A stretch of DNA of 64,000 nucleotides from Angiostrongylus vasorum (lineage: Eukaryota; Nematoda; Chromadorea; Rhabditida; Metastrongylidae): assembly GCA_018806985.1 (NCBI GenBank), contig JADANN010000038.1:122277-186276 (forward strand), given 5' to 3'. The position numbers were made by a program, and so were the translations under genes. Below the pieces are notes generated by a model. That model worked only from the letters and a program-made list of their open reading frames with translations. It was not told the origin of the DNA and did no database searches. This document shows, piece by piece, positions 43,501-54,183 of the stretch (position 1 is its first letter; the number at the start of each line of letters is the position of its first letter).

Positions 43501-46500
43501 GTGATCTTGAAATAAAGCCGTATTCTAGATGCTCTACCGAAGCAGACGGCGCGCTCGCAACACACCGCTCGAGATACTCTCCAACAAAAGACAGGTCCAT
43601 CATCACCCAATATGTAGTAGCGCTGGAAAGTTTTTTTGAAAAATTAGTCGGTGTATAGGATTTGTCGTTTTTGTTGAAAAATTCGACTTAGCATTAGAAT
43701 TGATGCTGTGTACTATGCTTTCGGCCGGATCTCTTCCAGTAGGTCGGAACTTATACATACCACTAATTAAGAGGAAAGAAGTTTGGGTTTCCATAGTTAT
43801 CTCATCACAAAATGTCTTAATATTTTTCTTGGTTGTAGTTATGAGAGCGGTTGAACCTGTGCTGAGACATTTTCGCTTCTAAATTTTTTTTTCTTAAGAC
43901 ACAAGAATGGGACCTCCGTGAAATGGTTTTCGGAATTGCTTATTAAATAAATTTTCTACTGATTCTAATGCTTCTGACCCCTTTTTTTCTTAACAAGAAA
44001 TGAAAAAGTTTAGAAGCTATTGTTAGGTGATGTGTGAAGTCTGTCAGGAGACTTTTGCGTACTTCAGTATCTAACTTGTTTTTCCAGCAGAACAAATCTG
44101 GTTGTAATGGAGTGGGGTTTTAATCAACACTGCATTAGAGTGACTTGTGGTTGTCTAGCAGTCTATCGAGTGGGTGTTTTCGTCCTCCCAGAAAAGCTGC
44201 TGACAATTTTTCGACCCGGAGGGATGACAGGTTTAGTTGCCCCACGGCGCGCCATTTAGTTGCAACCTTTGACCTCTAACCAAAGCGCAACGCGCTCCTC
44301 TTTGTATAAAATTTCATACAGCTGATCCTGTTAGGAAGTTTAAAGTGCTGCAGATTTCCTAAATTTATCTTTATTGACCAAATTCATAATAGGTCTAGCC
44401 TATACAGTTCTACTCACATATGACAGACGGCCTAGACATTTTGTATAAAAGTGGGAATCTCTGAACTCGTCGAAGGTCATTTTGACTACCTTTAATGAAC
44501 ATTTTTTCAGAGAAACGTATCCAGATTTTGGAAAAGTAGTTGTATTTCTGCATTTTTTTTGGGGGCATTTTTACAGTAATTCGTTGTTGTTTTGATTTGA
44601 ACAGGATTCCAGAGATTGTAAATTGTTCATTTGTCGTTCACAAAAAGTCTCAACTTTTGAAGTCTAGCTTGATTTGTTTCGATACATCGTGTTTTATTAA
44701 CATTATCTAGAATATAATTGATTTTCTTAAGAAATTTCAAGTCGAGGTTAATAAAGAGGTCTTTCTTTATACACTAAGGATATGAAAATTTCTTTGGTAA
44801 TAGTGCTCTTACTAATGATTCGGCAAGTCAGTATTGCGACGTTTCCACATCTTTAAATCTCTAACTAGAAAAAGAATTAGCTTGGGTCTGTCTTTCTATT
44901 TTAGTTGAGTTGTTTAAATCTGGGAAAAGTTTACATGAAAATAAGTTAGGAATGTAGAGCAAAGTTTTTATTAGGGTGTTCAGAAATAAATGAGCGTTTC
45001 AAAATATTTATTGTTGTAATGTATTTTTCACCAGTAATATATTCCGTCTACCTTGCAGTATTATATATTACTAGAAAGCCGACTTTATATTCTTTCTAAC
45101 CATATCTTTACATTTCGTCAAAAATTAGTTTTTTCAAAGCAATTTTTGAGCTTTTCAATTTTAGATTGCAAAAGCGAAGTTTTCGTCAGAATTTCTTTTG
45201 TGAGTTCAAAATTGGTTCTAGTGCGGCACAGGCAGCTCGAAACATTAGTGAAGTTTGAGATGAAGTTACTGTTGGTGAATCAACAGTGCGAACATTGTTT
45301 CCGAAATTCCGATCTTCTGATTTCGACCTTGAAGATAGGGAAGGGTGCGTACGTTACAATGAACTTGACGACGACGAATAGAAGCACTAGTGGAAACAGA
45401 CACGAGAACAACTGTTGGAGAGCTTGCATAATAGCTTAACGTAAGCACGGAAACAATTTCCATTCACTTGAATCGCATAGGAAGGGAAAAAAAACCGCAG
45501 ATGGGTGCAGTTGATAATTTTAAAAAATCGCCATTTTATAGTGTCGTCTGCTCGTATTCTGCGCAACAAAAACGACCCTTTTCTTGATCGAATTGTGATG
45601 TGCGACGAGAAGTGGGTTCTGTGCGACAACCAGCAACGTTCAGCTCAATGGTTGGATTATGATCAGGCTCAACAGTACTTTCCGAAGCCGAAATTGCACC
45701 AAAAAAACTTTGTGGAGAGTATTTGGTGGTTTGCGTCCTGGTTGATTCATTACAGCTTTTTGAATCCGGACGAAACGATTACGGCAGAGAAGTATTTCCA
45801 ACAAATCGACGATATTAACCGCAAACTCCAACAACAAAGACCCGCAATAGTCAACAGAAAAGGACCAGTTCTTGTTCATGATAACGCCCCTCTCACGTTG
45901 CGGAACCAGCGCTGCAGAACTTGAACGAGTTCGGCTACGAAACTCTGCCTCATCCGCCACATTCATGAGACTCTGGCCTACCGGCTTTCACTTCTTCAAG
46001 GACCTTGACAACTTCCTGCTCGAGAAATGCTTCGCCAACCATGATGACGCAGAAAGTGCTTTCAAGGAATTCATCGCTTTTAGAACTCTAGAATTTTCCG
46101 CAACTGAGATAAATAAACTTGTTAGCAAAAAATGTGTAGATTGAAGTGGTTTTGTTTTGGCTAATAAAGTTTTGTTTGAAGCAAGCTATGATATTTTAAA
46201 TAATATAGTGAAAAGCGCCCTTTTATTTCTGAACAACCTAGTATGTTTCCGAAAAATTCAACTGAGAAAAGGTGCAGGGCCTCCATATTTTGAAATTGAA
46301 CATATGCTTTGAATTTTTTTTTCACAATATCAATTTTAGACATCCATGAGATTTTGGGGTGCACACTAGTAAAATCGTGTTGAACCAAACGTTACAGGTG
46401 CATTGTTGGTTAAGTAGGCTGCTTGGTAAAAACTTTGAAGTCTGGTTCCTTTTCTTTTACTGAAGCATGATTTGTGCATATTTGCGTAGGAACAAGTCCC

Positions 46501-47197
46501 CAAGCGCTTTGGACCCTTTGCCGGCTACGCACTATCTTTGGAGCTTTTGCTGGCTATGTGCTGTCCTCCATCTTCCGCACTGCGGTCGTACGGTTGTGCA
46601 CGGATAGCGATTGTAGTGGTCTAGGTTCATCTCAAACAAAGACCGTTTCTTCTGTGTGGCGCAGGAGACGTACGGTTGTTTGCTGCTACACTTTGATGGG
46701 AATCGATAATTAACTAATAGTTTTTTTTAAAAAATTTAACATAGAAATTGAGCCATGCTTAGATATTCAGTCGGTCCATTTTCATATGTCGTGCCCGTCT
46801 CGGAACTTCTTCCATTTGTTCTTTTACCTTGCCGTCGCCAGCCCTGGAGATAGTCGAGCTGATGTATGTTTTCCGCGGCTACTTGAAGCTATGCTTTTCT
46901 TTTACTAGCGGTTCGAATACTGTTGAGGGTAATTGTTGTTGGCACCACCAGATGGCCATTCTAGGATGTACTCAGTTTGTTACCACAAGTAGTTGCCAGT
47001 CTTTGCAATTCTAATGGAGATTTGCTGCATTGCGATTGGGTTTCCTTTAAGACGACAGGGAATCTTACGAGCAATCCACCGACCACTCAAGGACAATGTT
47101 CAGCTAAAAACTAAAGATTTTCCACATATATCTTCATGTGCTCGTTCCAACTGTGCTGATTTCCTAATATTCCAGTGTGTGTGTGTGTGTGTGTATG

Positions 47198-47280
<83 letters not shown>

Positions 47281-50200
47281 TACCATCTATTTTCGTCCGA
47301 ATTTTAAACTTTTTTATTTTAAAATGTAGAAATCTTGTTTTCTAGTACTTTCTCTTGTGTCTTTTTCATGACATCACTTGCAAACATTAACTTTGTCTTG
47401 AAAGAGAATTTTCAAGAAACAAGTTTGTTTTAGGAGGCAAAGGTATCCTAGGTTTTTCAGGGTCATGCGTTAGATGAAATTTTCTATTGCGTTCGTGCCC
47501 TTTCGGCTGGTCATCCGTTCGAAGTTGCTCGTGATCGACTTTACGCTCGTTTGGCAGCTATGAAGCGAAAGGTAGATAAGTATGAACCGTTGCTCGACCA
47601 TGAATGTGGAGAAGTTAAAGAAGATGCTGAATTGGCGGCGAGTGCAGACAGGCCATATGAGCTCTGGCTAGACAATGAAGGCTCAGATATCGAAACGAAC
47701 GAAGAAGATGCACATATTTTTCGGTCGTTCCTGGAGCAACAACCTAGTAAAGTGAGTATTTTTTTATGATTCGAACGAGCTTTTTGCTTCTTTTCATCGT
47801 TCTATCGAGAAGTAAACTGTAACTCTATCTTTATTGCATTGTTTGGAATTCGTTTGCAATAAAACTGACAAGTTGTCTTCAGAGTTTTCAAATATAGTAG
47901 TTTTGGTGTGAAGTTTTCGTTTCCATGTTTCAGTTACACCGCCGTGCTATTTCCTATGTGATCAACACTGTAGGTCTGTTAGTCACTAAAATTGGTATGG
48001 AGTCATTTCCAAGGTGAGGATTTTTTTTGATGCATGACCCAGCATCACGTGTGCGTATCCCAGCACTGCCTGTATTAGATTTCTTTCCTAGCATCCATAT
48101 CGACGAAACTCTTCGGATTTGTGTGTTCGACCAGCGCTTAAGGATTTTTTTATTCTTCATGAACACTGGCCGGGTCGGTTCTTCTTGGAATCCCCCGGAT
48201 TGCCGTCCTAGGGTGTTCCCAGATTTTCATCACATGAAGATGCCATCTTTTGTAAGTTGGAGGGAGTCAGCTTCATTGGGGAATGTCATTTAATGGGTGA
48301 GAGTGTTAAAGTTTGAAAATAACACGATATTGAGGAAAGTGGTAGACATTCTTTTACTCAATTCATGTTGACGTGATATCCTGCCTTTAAAACGTGACCC
48401 ACTAACTAGATAACTTTGGTTCAGTAAGTGCTTTACTGTGCCAAAGCTACCCCATCAAACAGTGTGTTGTAATAATTTATATCCTGAACTTTTCAACGCT
48501 TCGTAAAGGCACTGGAGTTTTTAGCGGTTAATGAAGCAGTGAAGAGACTTGCTGCGTATTTTGACAGAAGACAAAATAATCGGTTAATAACTGAAGCGGT
48601 ACTAAGACATTTGCAAAACTCGGGGCCCCAGGCTTGATTCGAATCCACGGTTACCTTTTTCCGGGAACTCACATTCCACTGAACCACTGAGGCCCTTGTT
48701 TTTGCCTTTCTCTTAGCCGGTTTTTTACTCTAACGGTGCTATCAGCTGTCACCCATCAACAGGAATGATCTGGGGAGCACAAATTGTCATCGAACCCAGT
48801 TAAGCTTAGGCTGCAGTCGAAATCACAAGTTGTAACTTTTTCTTCACTGCCCTTCATTTTTTTTCCTGAGAAACCGGGAGGAACTGACATAGAGAAAGGG
48901 AAATCAAAGGCCTAAGTAGTGAAGTGTGTAAGATATGAGCCCCATGAAAGGGTAATCGCGGCTTCGAATCTGACCTGAGGTCCACGTTTTGCAAATATCT
49001 TAGCATCATTGTGGTTGCACTAAAGATGATGCGCTGCCATGAAAAATTTATAGGCAGTGAATAAAAAGTTATGCAATCTGTTGATAATTGTCTTCTTAAA
49101 ACTTTATTATGTTTAGTGTTTCTGAACGAGCCATTGTTCAGTTGGCAGCATTGGTTGAACAGGAAAGCTCTCCAGTTACAGCCGGACAACTCATTCAAAT
49201 CGTGGCGTTATTTATTTATGCTGTACACTGCAATGCAATCGTTGGTTGGAGTCATTTTCATTTCCTTCACATGTTTTTGAACAAGAGGTTTCCTGGGTCC
49301 TGTAGTTTAGCGATAAATGATTTTTAGGAGACGAAGACGTATGCAGTGTTCAGCAACAACAAGCGGTTCGTGCGCTTGTCACTGTGTTTGGTGCACTATT
49401 GCGAGTAATTAGTTTACGACGTGAGCACATCTCCACATGGATAAAAAAGCCTCTGGAAGTGCCATATGTGGTGCGGTTTTACAGAGACATTTTTTTGTTT
49501 TTCAGTGTTCAAAATGCTCATTGCGTATTTTAGGGACAACTGTGTAGGTTGTTGTTGGAGTCTATTAATTAAAATAGAAAAAACTATTCGAGTCCATACA
49601 TCTTAGGCAACAAGATTTCGGTCTCGTTATTATATTATGATGAAGACCTCTCAATGGTTAATCTAATCTTCTCATTATGACCTCGGTAGTCCATTGGTGC
49701 TGAACTGCAATGTTCATCTGGGGTTCCTTTTGAAGGGTAGGTAAAGAATAAATCAATTCTACGAGTAGCCATTGTCCTGATACTAAGCTAGCTAGCAAGG
49801 GTATGTCAAGACTTCAAGAAACTCGTTCACTCGTTCAAACAGCAAATTATTAGTCAAATGAAAGTGTCTTTCATGTAGAGTCCACTTATTTTTTGTTAAC
49901 CAGTAATAGTTTCGCTGTCACTCAGAACTCTTGATTGTCCTTGTTTTACATTTGTAACAGTGGTTAACTGAATTAAGAAGTCTCTAGAACTAGAGGTGAA
50001 GTGGGAGATTAGGGTAAATGGTTGCTGTTTTCAGATATCTCGAGTTTTGCCAGCTGTGTGTGTGCTTTGTGAATGGTTCTCATGTCCACTAGCTTCGGCG
50101 GTTTATCGTACGATGCCGTCTGTAGAGCCGCTGTCACTATCCATTATTGAAATTGACACATGGCACTTACTGGCAGGGATTGCGAATGAACTTATTCGAT

Positions 50201-53200
50201 GGCAAGACAGTGGTCAATTGGCGAAAATAATGAGTAGTACAGGTAGATGGGAATTGCGAACACTTTATCAAAAAAACCTATATTAACCTGGATGTTATCT
50301 TAATGCTAATACAACTCATGAACCATATATGACATGCCGACAAGGAATAATACCATTATTTTGCTATTCTTTTATGTATGGGCTTCGATAAGTTTTCATG
50401 ATTTTTAAGGTAGTGTCAAACTGTTCGATTTTAATAAGTTGCTTCTCGAAATTTTCAACTTTTTGAAACATGTGGTAACGAGCATTTGCCTTAATCATAA
50501 CATCTATCAGCAGATATATTTCTTTTTTCAAATTGGAAATACATTTGAATACCCATTTTCTTTATTGCATTAGCTGCTTTTTCGAACTTAATATTTTGTT
50601 CATAGACGCAATCCATTCGTGCATTCTTCCTGAGCTGGCTTTTATTTCATCGTTTTCAAGTGTGTTTCCTCCGTTTCCACGGATACTTAATTATACATGC
50701 CCGTCCACCGATTCAATAGAAACGGTACGTGTATGTTCTGTGTTTCTTTGCACCCGCTAATGAAATCCTTTGTATACTTGAGAGCTTATTTACTTGTAAA
50801 AATGAAACTGAACATGTGAAATACTTAATTGTACATGTTCTTCTCTACGTAGGATTGATAAGGGAGGTCTCTTTCTTCACGTATTTCTGTTATTTTTTCA
50901 TGTCATTAATTCAGTTTTTTTCGTCAAGAGAAGCACTTACGATCTGTATTTAGCACATTCCGCTTCAAATACGTCTAGCGCAATTGCTTCTGGCAGCGGA
51001 ATATCTGGACGGCTCGGAGTTGTCGTGTTTCTTTTTCTGTGAAAAATCAGGGAAATTCATGAGAAGCGAGCACATTGATGGAACTTTGCGAGAGCAGTCT
51101 AAAATGGCATCTATCGACCAAAGCAAGGTGAGTGTTTTTGTGTAGTGATATTTTCAGTCAGCATCTAAATAAGAAGGATGAAGCTGTCGGCGTTACTCAA
51201 TCCCCTGAGAGATGCCCCTTGCGTTCGATTTCATTAAGCATTGTTAGATTGAATGCATATCCGGCCCATACAATGACTCGCGGTAGCCCACCGATATGTC
51301 GGCTCAGTGCTCCTATCCTCCCGAACAGGTCTGGCAGGCACGAATTTGTCGACCCCAGAGGAATGCAAGACGTGGTGGACCCGTGGCGCCGGATCAAATC
51401 CATGCATGTTTTGCAAGACGTATTTAACCACTGATGTACACGAGCCCCTTGTGCGTATTATAAAAGTGTGAATGTGAAGTTCTGTCTAGAAGTGAGTTAC
51501 GTGGTACTAACGGCGTTTATAGTATTGTTGGCTGTTAATACATATTTTCTCCCAACGGTTTACCGCCTCATCGTGGCTTGGAGGTGTTCCTGGGTGTCGG
51601 ACTGCGATGTACAGCGGGGGTTCGTCCCCCCAGCAGAGTCTCCCAAGCTGAGAAGGAGTCCGGCGTTTCCATCACAAAACCTAGCTAAGAGTAAACCAAT
51701 ACCAGGATCCACCACCGTACTGGTATCAAAGTCGCATGGTGGCGAATCTTCCTGTGATCCACAAGAGCTGCGACTGCCTCTCGTGGTGACGACCTGGGGC
51801 AGACTTTGGCCAGGCTGTCCTCGGGATTCCAGGGAACCACAATGGCTTAGCCAGCAAATCTCCGAAGAAGGGTGATTGTGCTGGGGTCCGCACACCTAGT
51901 GATGACGGGCCGTTCAAGTATCAAGTAAGTAAGTAATACATATTCATTATTTATTTCACTGTTGTTATTGTATTTATCGTCTGTTGCCCTGATTATTGTT
52001 TTTTACACACAGAAATCACTTGATATTTCGCCGCCATCGAGCAGAGAGGAACTGTTGGAGAGGGAGCTAAAGAAACATGAACAGTTGTTAGTGGTCAGTG
52101 AAAAGATTCTGTGGGGTTTCTTTTGCTTGAACCGTTTCATATTTTCATGCAGTTGTCATTTAATTGTTGAATGTTGCTTTAATCATATTTGTTATTTTAG
52201 GTGAAGCCTTACTATGTGGTAATTGATACGAATGCGTTTATCGATCAACTATGCGCAATTCAGAAGATTCTACACTGTGAACGATTCCGAGTGCTGATTC
52301 CAACAACCGGTTTGTTTAGCTACTTCATTTCTCATTGCGAGATTCCGTTAACTTACTAATCCTATGGCAAACAGTATTACCACCCACATGTTCTCGGATA
52401 TCCTCGTTTGCATGCGAGACCTTTGCATTTGCAAGTATAACTGTAGTTCCTACCTGAGAAGCTGTTGCTAATGAAGTGATGTCTTGTGCAGCCTTATGGA
52501 AGTTTTGATTTGCTCAGGGCGAAGGTAACTCCCTTCATACTTAGTAAGGAGACACCAGGTTGTTCACAGATATATTTCACTTTGACTGTCTTTCCGATGG
52601 AATTCGTTTCTCCAGAGAGCGGAAGAATTATGTTAACATTTGTGGAAATGCGAAATTCGTCGAGTCGTTAGCGGTTGTCAAAATATTAAGATCATCGTGT
52701 TTCCTTTGCCTTATGAGGTGTTATGAATAATAAGATTGAAATGCTTATAATAGGTTTCTGTAATGACAGCGATGTAGCTCGTAGAATTTCTTCAGTTTAC
52801 CGCTGAAATCACTGTCATGAGTTCATTTTATTATGTCAACTTTAGTGGTGGAAGAACTTATCGAACTACAGCATGGTGAGCAAGGTAGTTCTGGCGTTGA
52901 AGCCGTTACAGAAGGTGCTCGCCAAGCTATGATATGGCTTCGCGAGCAGACACGGCAAAAGAAAACTTCTCGATTGTTCACGTTAACTATGCGAGGGAAG
53001 CGTCTACCGATCGCTGTGGTTCGTGAAAGAGCTGGTGATGACGGTGACTTGGTTCGTCCACATAACTATTTGTTGTTTTCAGTTCTGTCTGTTTAGGATC
53101 TGCTAAATTTATCTTGCTTGGCAAGTTATGCCGATATATGCAGGTTCACCTGCAAATCGCATTAATCAATGAGTTGCCATGTGTTCTAACGTTTTTTCCT

Positions 53201-53582
53201 CATGTTTTAATTAATTATTAGGGGAATGTTTTGTGTATTCTACTAAGTGACTGGTATTGTCTTGTTTACCAATTTTCGGTTTCATTTTTTTTGTGAAATT
53301 TATATTTTGTGTTGATTTAGATTGGATATGAGTCCATAACTAGACGAATTTCAGGTGAATGATGACCGTATTTTACATTCGTGTTTGAATTTCACTCAAC
53401 TAGAGCCGGCTCCAGATGGCACATTCAGCAATTTCAAAGTGCCACAAGGTCGAGAAATCCCAATCATCTATCGCAACTTGGTTCTGTTAACCGACGATCG
53501 AGTGCTGAACATGAAAGCGATGAGCCAGCATATACCATGTCGAACTGTAACGCGTTTTATGAAGTGGGCGAAGATCCGCTAG
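29937..53582 (+). CDS. smg-6: SMG-6, nonsense-mediated decay endonuclease, 29 exons
   Basis: Cleaves mRNAs marked for nonsense-mediated decay (family knowledge). Exons: 29937-30030, 31539-31661, 31754-31813, 32440-32560, 32739-32862, 32949-33008, 33056-33184, 33988-34107, 34248-34441, 34818-34945, 35150-35506, 35941-35983, 37854-37941, 38080-38159, 38363-38552, 42154-42297, 42384-42484, 42632-42719, 47461-47751, 47934-48013, 49117-49244, 49328-49404, 50035-50242, 50606-50724, 50954-51127, 52013-52093, 52201-52309, 52846-53051, 53355-53582. They sum to 3945 nt with consistent phases, giving 1314 aa (human SMG6 is 1419). Domains are an N-terminal exon-junction-complex-binding motif, a basic/Ser-rich disordered part, a 14-3-3-like/TPR region, and a C-terminal PIN nuclease. 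The intron after exon 18 starts with GC. Borders in the disordered part (exons 5-13) are the least certain. Confidence 0.92.
30140..30485 (-). repeat. S2 SINE copy
   Basis: Plus strand: CATTGTGGTGATCTCAGCAC, GTACGTCGTTGAGGGCTGAT, CCGGTACCAATCTCCTGACA, head ACTACCATTGTGCACATGCG. In smg-6 intron 1. Confidence 0.7.
30508..30870 (+). repeat. R3 repeat copy with open frame
   Basis: Starts GCCCGTCCTCACTGGTTCTG and ends CCACGATGAGGCGGTAAACC, followed by TATATACA-type sequence. Frame 30508-30852 is open. Confidence 0.82.
30910..31290 (+). repeat. S2 SINE copy
   Basis: Head ACGGATAGCACAGTGGTGGT, core GGTACAAGACTTGTCTGGGA, body AATCGACTCGACCAGCATTC, A-rich end TCAAATAAAATAAAAAG. In smg-6 intron 1. 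Confidence 0.8.
31437..31511. repeat. (TA)n microsatellite
   Basis: TA tract with CATACGTA interruptions, ending about 27 nt before the acceptor of smg-6 exon 2. Confidence 0.93.
31910..32180 (-). repeat. S1 SINE copy
   Basis: Tail-first on the plus strand: AAAGCTCTTCGCGTTGATC, then TATCTGGCCTCTGCAATGA, TCCAGACAAGTCTGGTACCA, and a tRNA-like head at the right. Inside a smg-6 intron. Confidence 0.78.
33300..33645 (+). repeat. R3 repeat copy
   Basis: CACTAGTTGTGCTGACCCCA to CCACGATGAGGGCGATAAAC, with a 75-nt internal deletion relative to other copies near the left third. In a smg-6 intron. Confidence 0.75.
34700..34792. repeat. TATATACA/TATATG microsatellite
   Basis: Imperfect alternating purine-pyrimidine tract in the intron before smg-6 exon 10. 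Confidence 0.85.
36368..36740 (+). repeat. S2 SINE copy
   Basis: Head AGGTCGGATAGCACGGTTGT, B-box GGTTCGGTCCCGC, core GGTATCGGATTTGTCCGGGA, end GGTCGTATAAGATAAAATAA. Confidence 0.8.
36822..37105 (+). repeat. S1 SINE copy
   Basis: Head GTGTAGCGTAGTGTTAGGAG, B-box GGGGATCGATCCCCGCG, tail CCAGATATGCATTCAATCAC and ATCCTTTTT. Inside a smg-6 intron. Confidence 0.75.
39160..39370 (+). repeat. S1 SINE copy
   Basis: Head GCGTGTGGTGCAGTGGTTGG, core GGTACCAGATTTGTCTGGGA, tail CCAGATATGCATTCAGTCAC. It is cut off where the Penelope copy A region begins. Confidence 0.78.
39425..41500 (-). mobile_element. Penelope-like element, degraded copy A
   Basis: Minus-strand pieces in order: a degraded upstream part (41240-41500); a reverse transcriptase core (40550-40981) with SFDVSALYTNVSNDSAMQAI, IAFMSKVEAPV and the active-site box reading CRNTDDCFVV instead of the family's Y-x-DD; a linker (40182-40454); and a GIY-YIG-like nuclease (39911-40138) reading GDCMSSGTMYLIS and GDEFIGETDRPL. 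A hammerhead-like tail lies at 39494-39530. Reverse transcriptase plus C-terminal GIY-YIG is diagnostic of Penelope-like elements. It lies in intron 15 of smg-6. It carries stops and frameshifts and is inactive. Confidence 0.85.
39494..39530 (-). ncRNA. Hammerhead-like motif, Penelope copy A (degraded)
   Basis: The minus strand reads CCGAAGA, A, GGC, loop GATACT, GCC, GAAACGTC. The stem and the GAAA box are kept, but the first core segment has C in place of the invariant U, so activity is unlikely. Confidence 0.4.
41839..41938 (+). other. Exon-like segment in smg-6 intron 15
   Basis: A TTTATTAG acceptor, 33 open codons (AWVKRAEEYEITVQGKHITF, then EAVWVLRAAYDVK) and a GTGAGA donor. Its phase (enters 2, leaves 0) does not fit between exons 15 and 16, which already match human SMG6 directly. 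No family recognised. Confidence 0.35.
41955..42069 (+). repeat. Near-perfect 59-bp tandem duplication
   Basis: TGTAAAATTTGTTAAGACCT through GATTGATAATGTG is repeated at a 59-bp spacing (41955 and 42014) with no mismatch seen over about 56 nt. Ends 85 nt before smg-6 exon 16. Confidence 0.92.
44130..44305 (-). repeat. S1 SINE fragment
   Basis: Plus strand reads GTCTATCGAGTGGGTGTTTT, CGTCCTCCCAGAAAAGCTG, CGACCCGGAGGGATGA and a head ending CCAAAGCGCAACGCG, a decayed minus-oriented S1. Confidence 0.6.
44974..46238 (+). mobile_element. Full-length decayed mariner transposon
   Basis: Imperfect inverted repeats (GGGTGTTCAGAAATAAATGA at the left; GGTTGTTCAGAAATAAAAGG reading in from the right) are flanked by TA on both sides, as expected for mariner insertion. 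The length, 1265 bp, is typical. The transposase is on the + strand: HTH traces at about 45225-45440 (VGESTVRTLF, DLEDREG); catalytic MCDEKW and HDNAP within 45505-45924; and a C-terminal part FHFFKDLDNFLLEKCF up to 46144 in another frame. Stops and a frameshift lie before the third catalytic Asp, which is not readable. It is a dead copy in intron 18 of smg-6. Confidence 0.9.
45505..46144 (+). pseudogene. Mariner transposase, frameshifted remnant
   Basis: The first part (to 45924) contains the linker and catalytic core: IVMCDEKWVL, then WLDYDQAQQYFPKPKLHQ, then NPDETITAEKYFQQID and VLVHDNAP. A 1-nt shift moves the reading to the frame ending KLVSKKCVD at 46144. The segment between HDN and FHFFKDLDN, where the third Asp should be, is scrambled (HPPHS, stop, then RLWPTG). 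No active enzyme is expected. Confidence 0.88.
47176..47280. repeat. Compound (GT)n(TATG)(TA)n microsatellite
   Basis: GT repeats pass through GTATGTATG into a long TA tract. Confidence 0.95.
48018..48220 (-). repeat. S2 SINE fragment
   Basis: Begins 5 nt into the intron after smg-6 exon 20: GTGTGCGTATCCCAGCACTG, then CATGAACACTGGCCGGGTCG and TCTTGGAATCCC. Truncated on the head side. Confidence 0.55.
48590..48835 (-). repeat. S4 SINE copy
   Basis: On the minus strand: CCTCAGTGGTTCAGTGGAAT (A-box), GTGGATTCGAATCAAGCC (B-box), then CGAGTTTTGCAAATGTC. A second module, AACGGTGCTATCAGCTGTCA on the plus strand, follows. Confidence 0.72.
48935..49065 (+). repeat. S4 SINE fragment
   Basis: CCCCATGAAAGGGTAATCGC, GCTTCGAATCTGACC (B-box) and TTTTGCAAATATCTTAGCAT. 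Ends about 50 nt before smg-6 exon 21. Confidence 0.6.
51175..51445 (-). repeat. S1 SINE copy
   Basis: Plus strand begins GAAGCTGTCGGCGTTACTCA and shows CATATCCGGCCCATACAATG, then the core and the head. Lies between smg-6 exons 25 and 26. Confidence 0.75.
51545..51925 (-). repeat. R3 repeat copy with open frame
   Basis: Plus strand begins CCCAACGGTTTACCGCCTCA and ends CTAGTGATGACGGGCCGTTC. The minus-strand frame 51560-51895 (111 codons) parallels the plus-strand R3 frames elsewhere. Confidence 0.82.
52201..53582 (+). other. smg-6: PIN nuclease domain of SMG-6
   Basis: Exons 27-29 encode the C-terminal PIN domain. The acidic catalytic positions are readable: VIDTNAFIDQL in exon 27, VNDDRILHSCL at the start of exon 29, and LLTDDRVLNMKA later in exon 29. 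The protein ends TRFMKWAKIR, matching the end of the human domain. All three acidic sites are kept, so cleavage activity is expected. Confidence 0.93.
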
Positions 53583-54177
53583 TTTTAGTGATAGATGACA
53601 GTTTCATTTACCTCAACTGATGACTGCTGTACGATAATGGTTGTTATGAAGCAAAAGTTTGGGAATGTTGCCACATTGTATCCCAGTATCTCAAGTTTCT
53701 GCTGAACGCTTAATTCCTGTTATTTCGATCAGTGCGCTCATTGTATCGTAACCAGTGCCTCCAAATTCAATCAGGTTGTTTACTGAAACGGTAGTGGGTT
53801 ACAACTGTAGAAGCCTTTTTTTCATTTGTCAATCAGGACAAGTAGTATAAAACGTTCGGCATCCTAAAGAACTGAACGTCTCAGACGTATTTAAGAGGTA
53901 TTATCCGGTCATAGACATTATAAGAGAAGGGAACACACACTGCTGGTCTAGTGGAATCTTATGGATCTTATTTGAAACCTCTGGTCGAGTTTCCTCCCGG
54001 ATCTGTAAATGTTGTCGCCTCAAACCCTATATTACATCCCGTACCAAATCTAATCTCCTTGAGACCTATGTAACTATAGGTGTATTCGGATTTAGGAAAC
54101 CTTATTGCTAGTATTGTAAGTAGTCTGATATTGCTGCCTATCTTTATCCTAAAGGTCAAGAAGAAGAGCATTGTTAC

Positions 54178-54183
54178 AATAAA
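54178..54183 (+). terminator. Candidate polyadenylation signal of smg-6
   Basis: AATAAA about 600 nt after the smg-6 stop. It is the first canonical hexamer I found downstream. A variant signal nearer the stop is possible. Confidence 0.4.

Larger units (their letters stand above)
42725..47455. other. smg-6 intron 18, between listed elements
   Basis: 4.7-kb intron with GC donor. Outside the S1 fragment, the mariner and the microsatellite, 42725-44125, 44310-44970 and 46240-47170 hold no recognised feature. Confidence 0.4.
38080..51127 (+). other. smg-6: 14-3-3-like/TPR region of SMG-6
   Basis: Exons 14-25 encode a helical stretch that follows human SMG6 in order. Landmarks are NLEQHLWKQAFYKPIEVFKS, RHLIALGDLKRYKTLIEGSE, SAQLWPSSGHCYNQLAVIAY, TKIGMESFP, QQQQAVRALVTVFGALLR and LPAVCVLCEWFSCPLAS. 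In SMG5/6/7 this region binds phosphorylated UPF1. It is spread over 13 kb because introns hold a Penelope element and a mariner. Confidence 0.8.

Noticed and set aside
29937..53582. OSBP and smg-6 as a nematode operon
   Set aside because: The gap is about 5.5 kb and full of repeats, far more than the short spacing typical of nematode operons. RNA data on spliced-leader type would be needed to reopen this.
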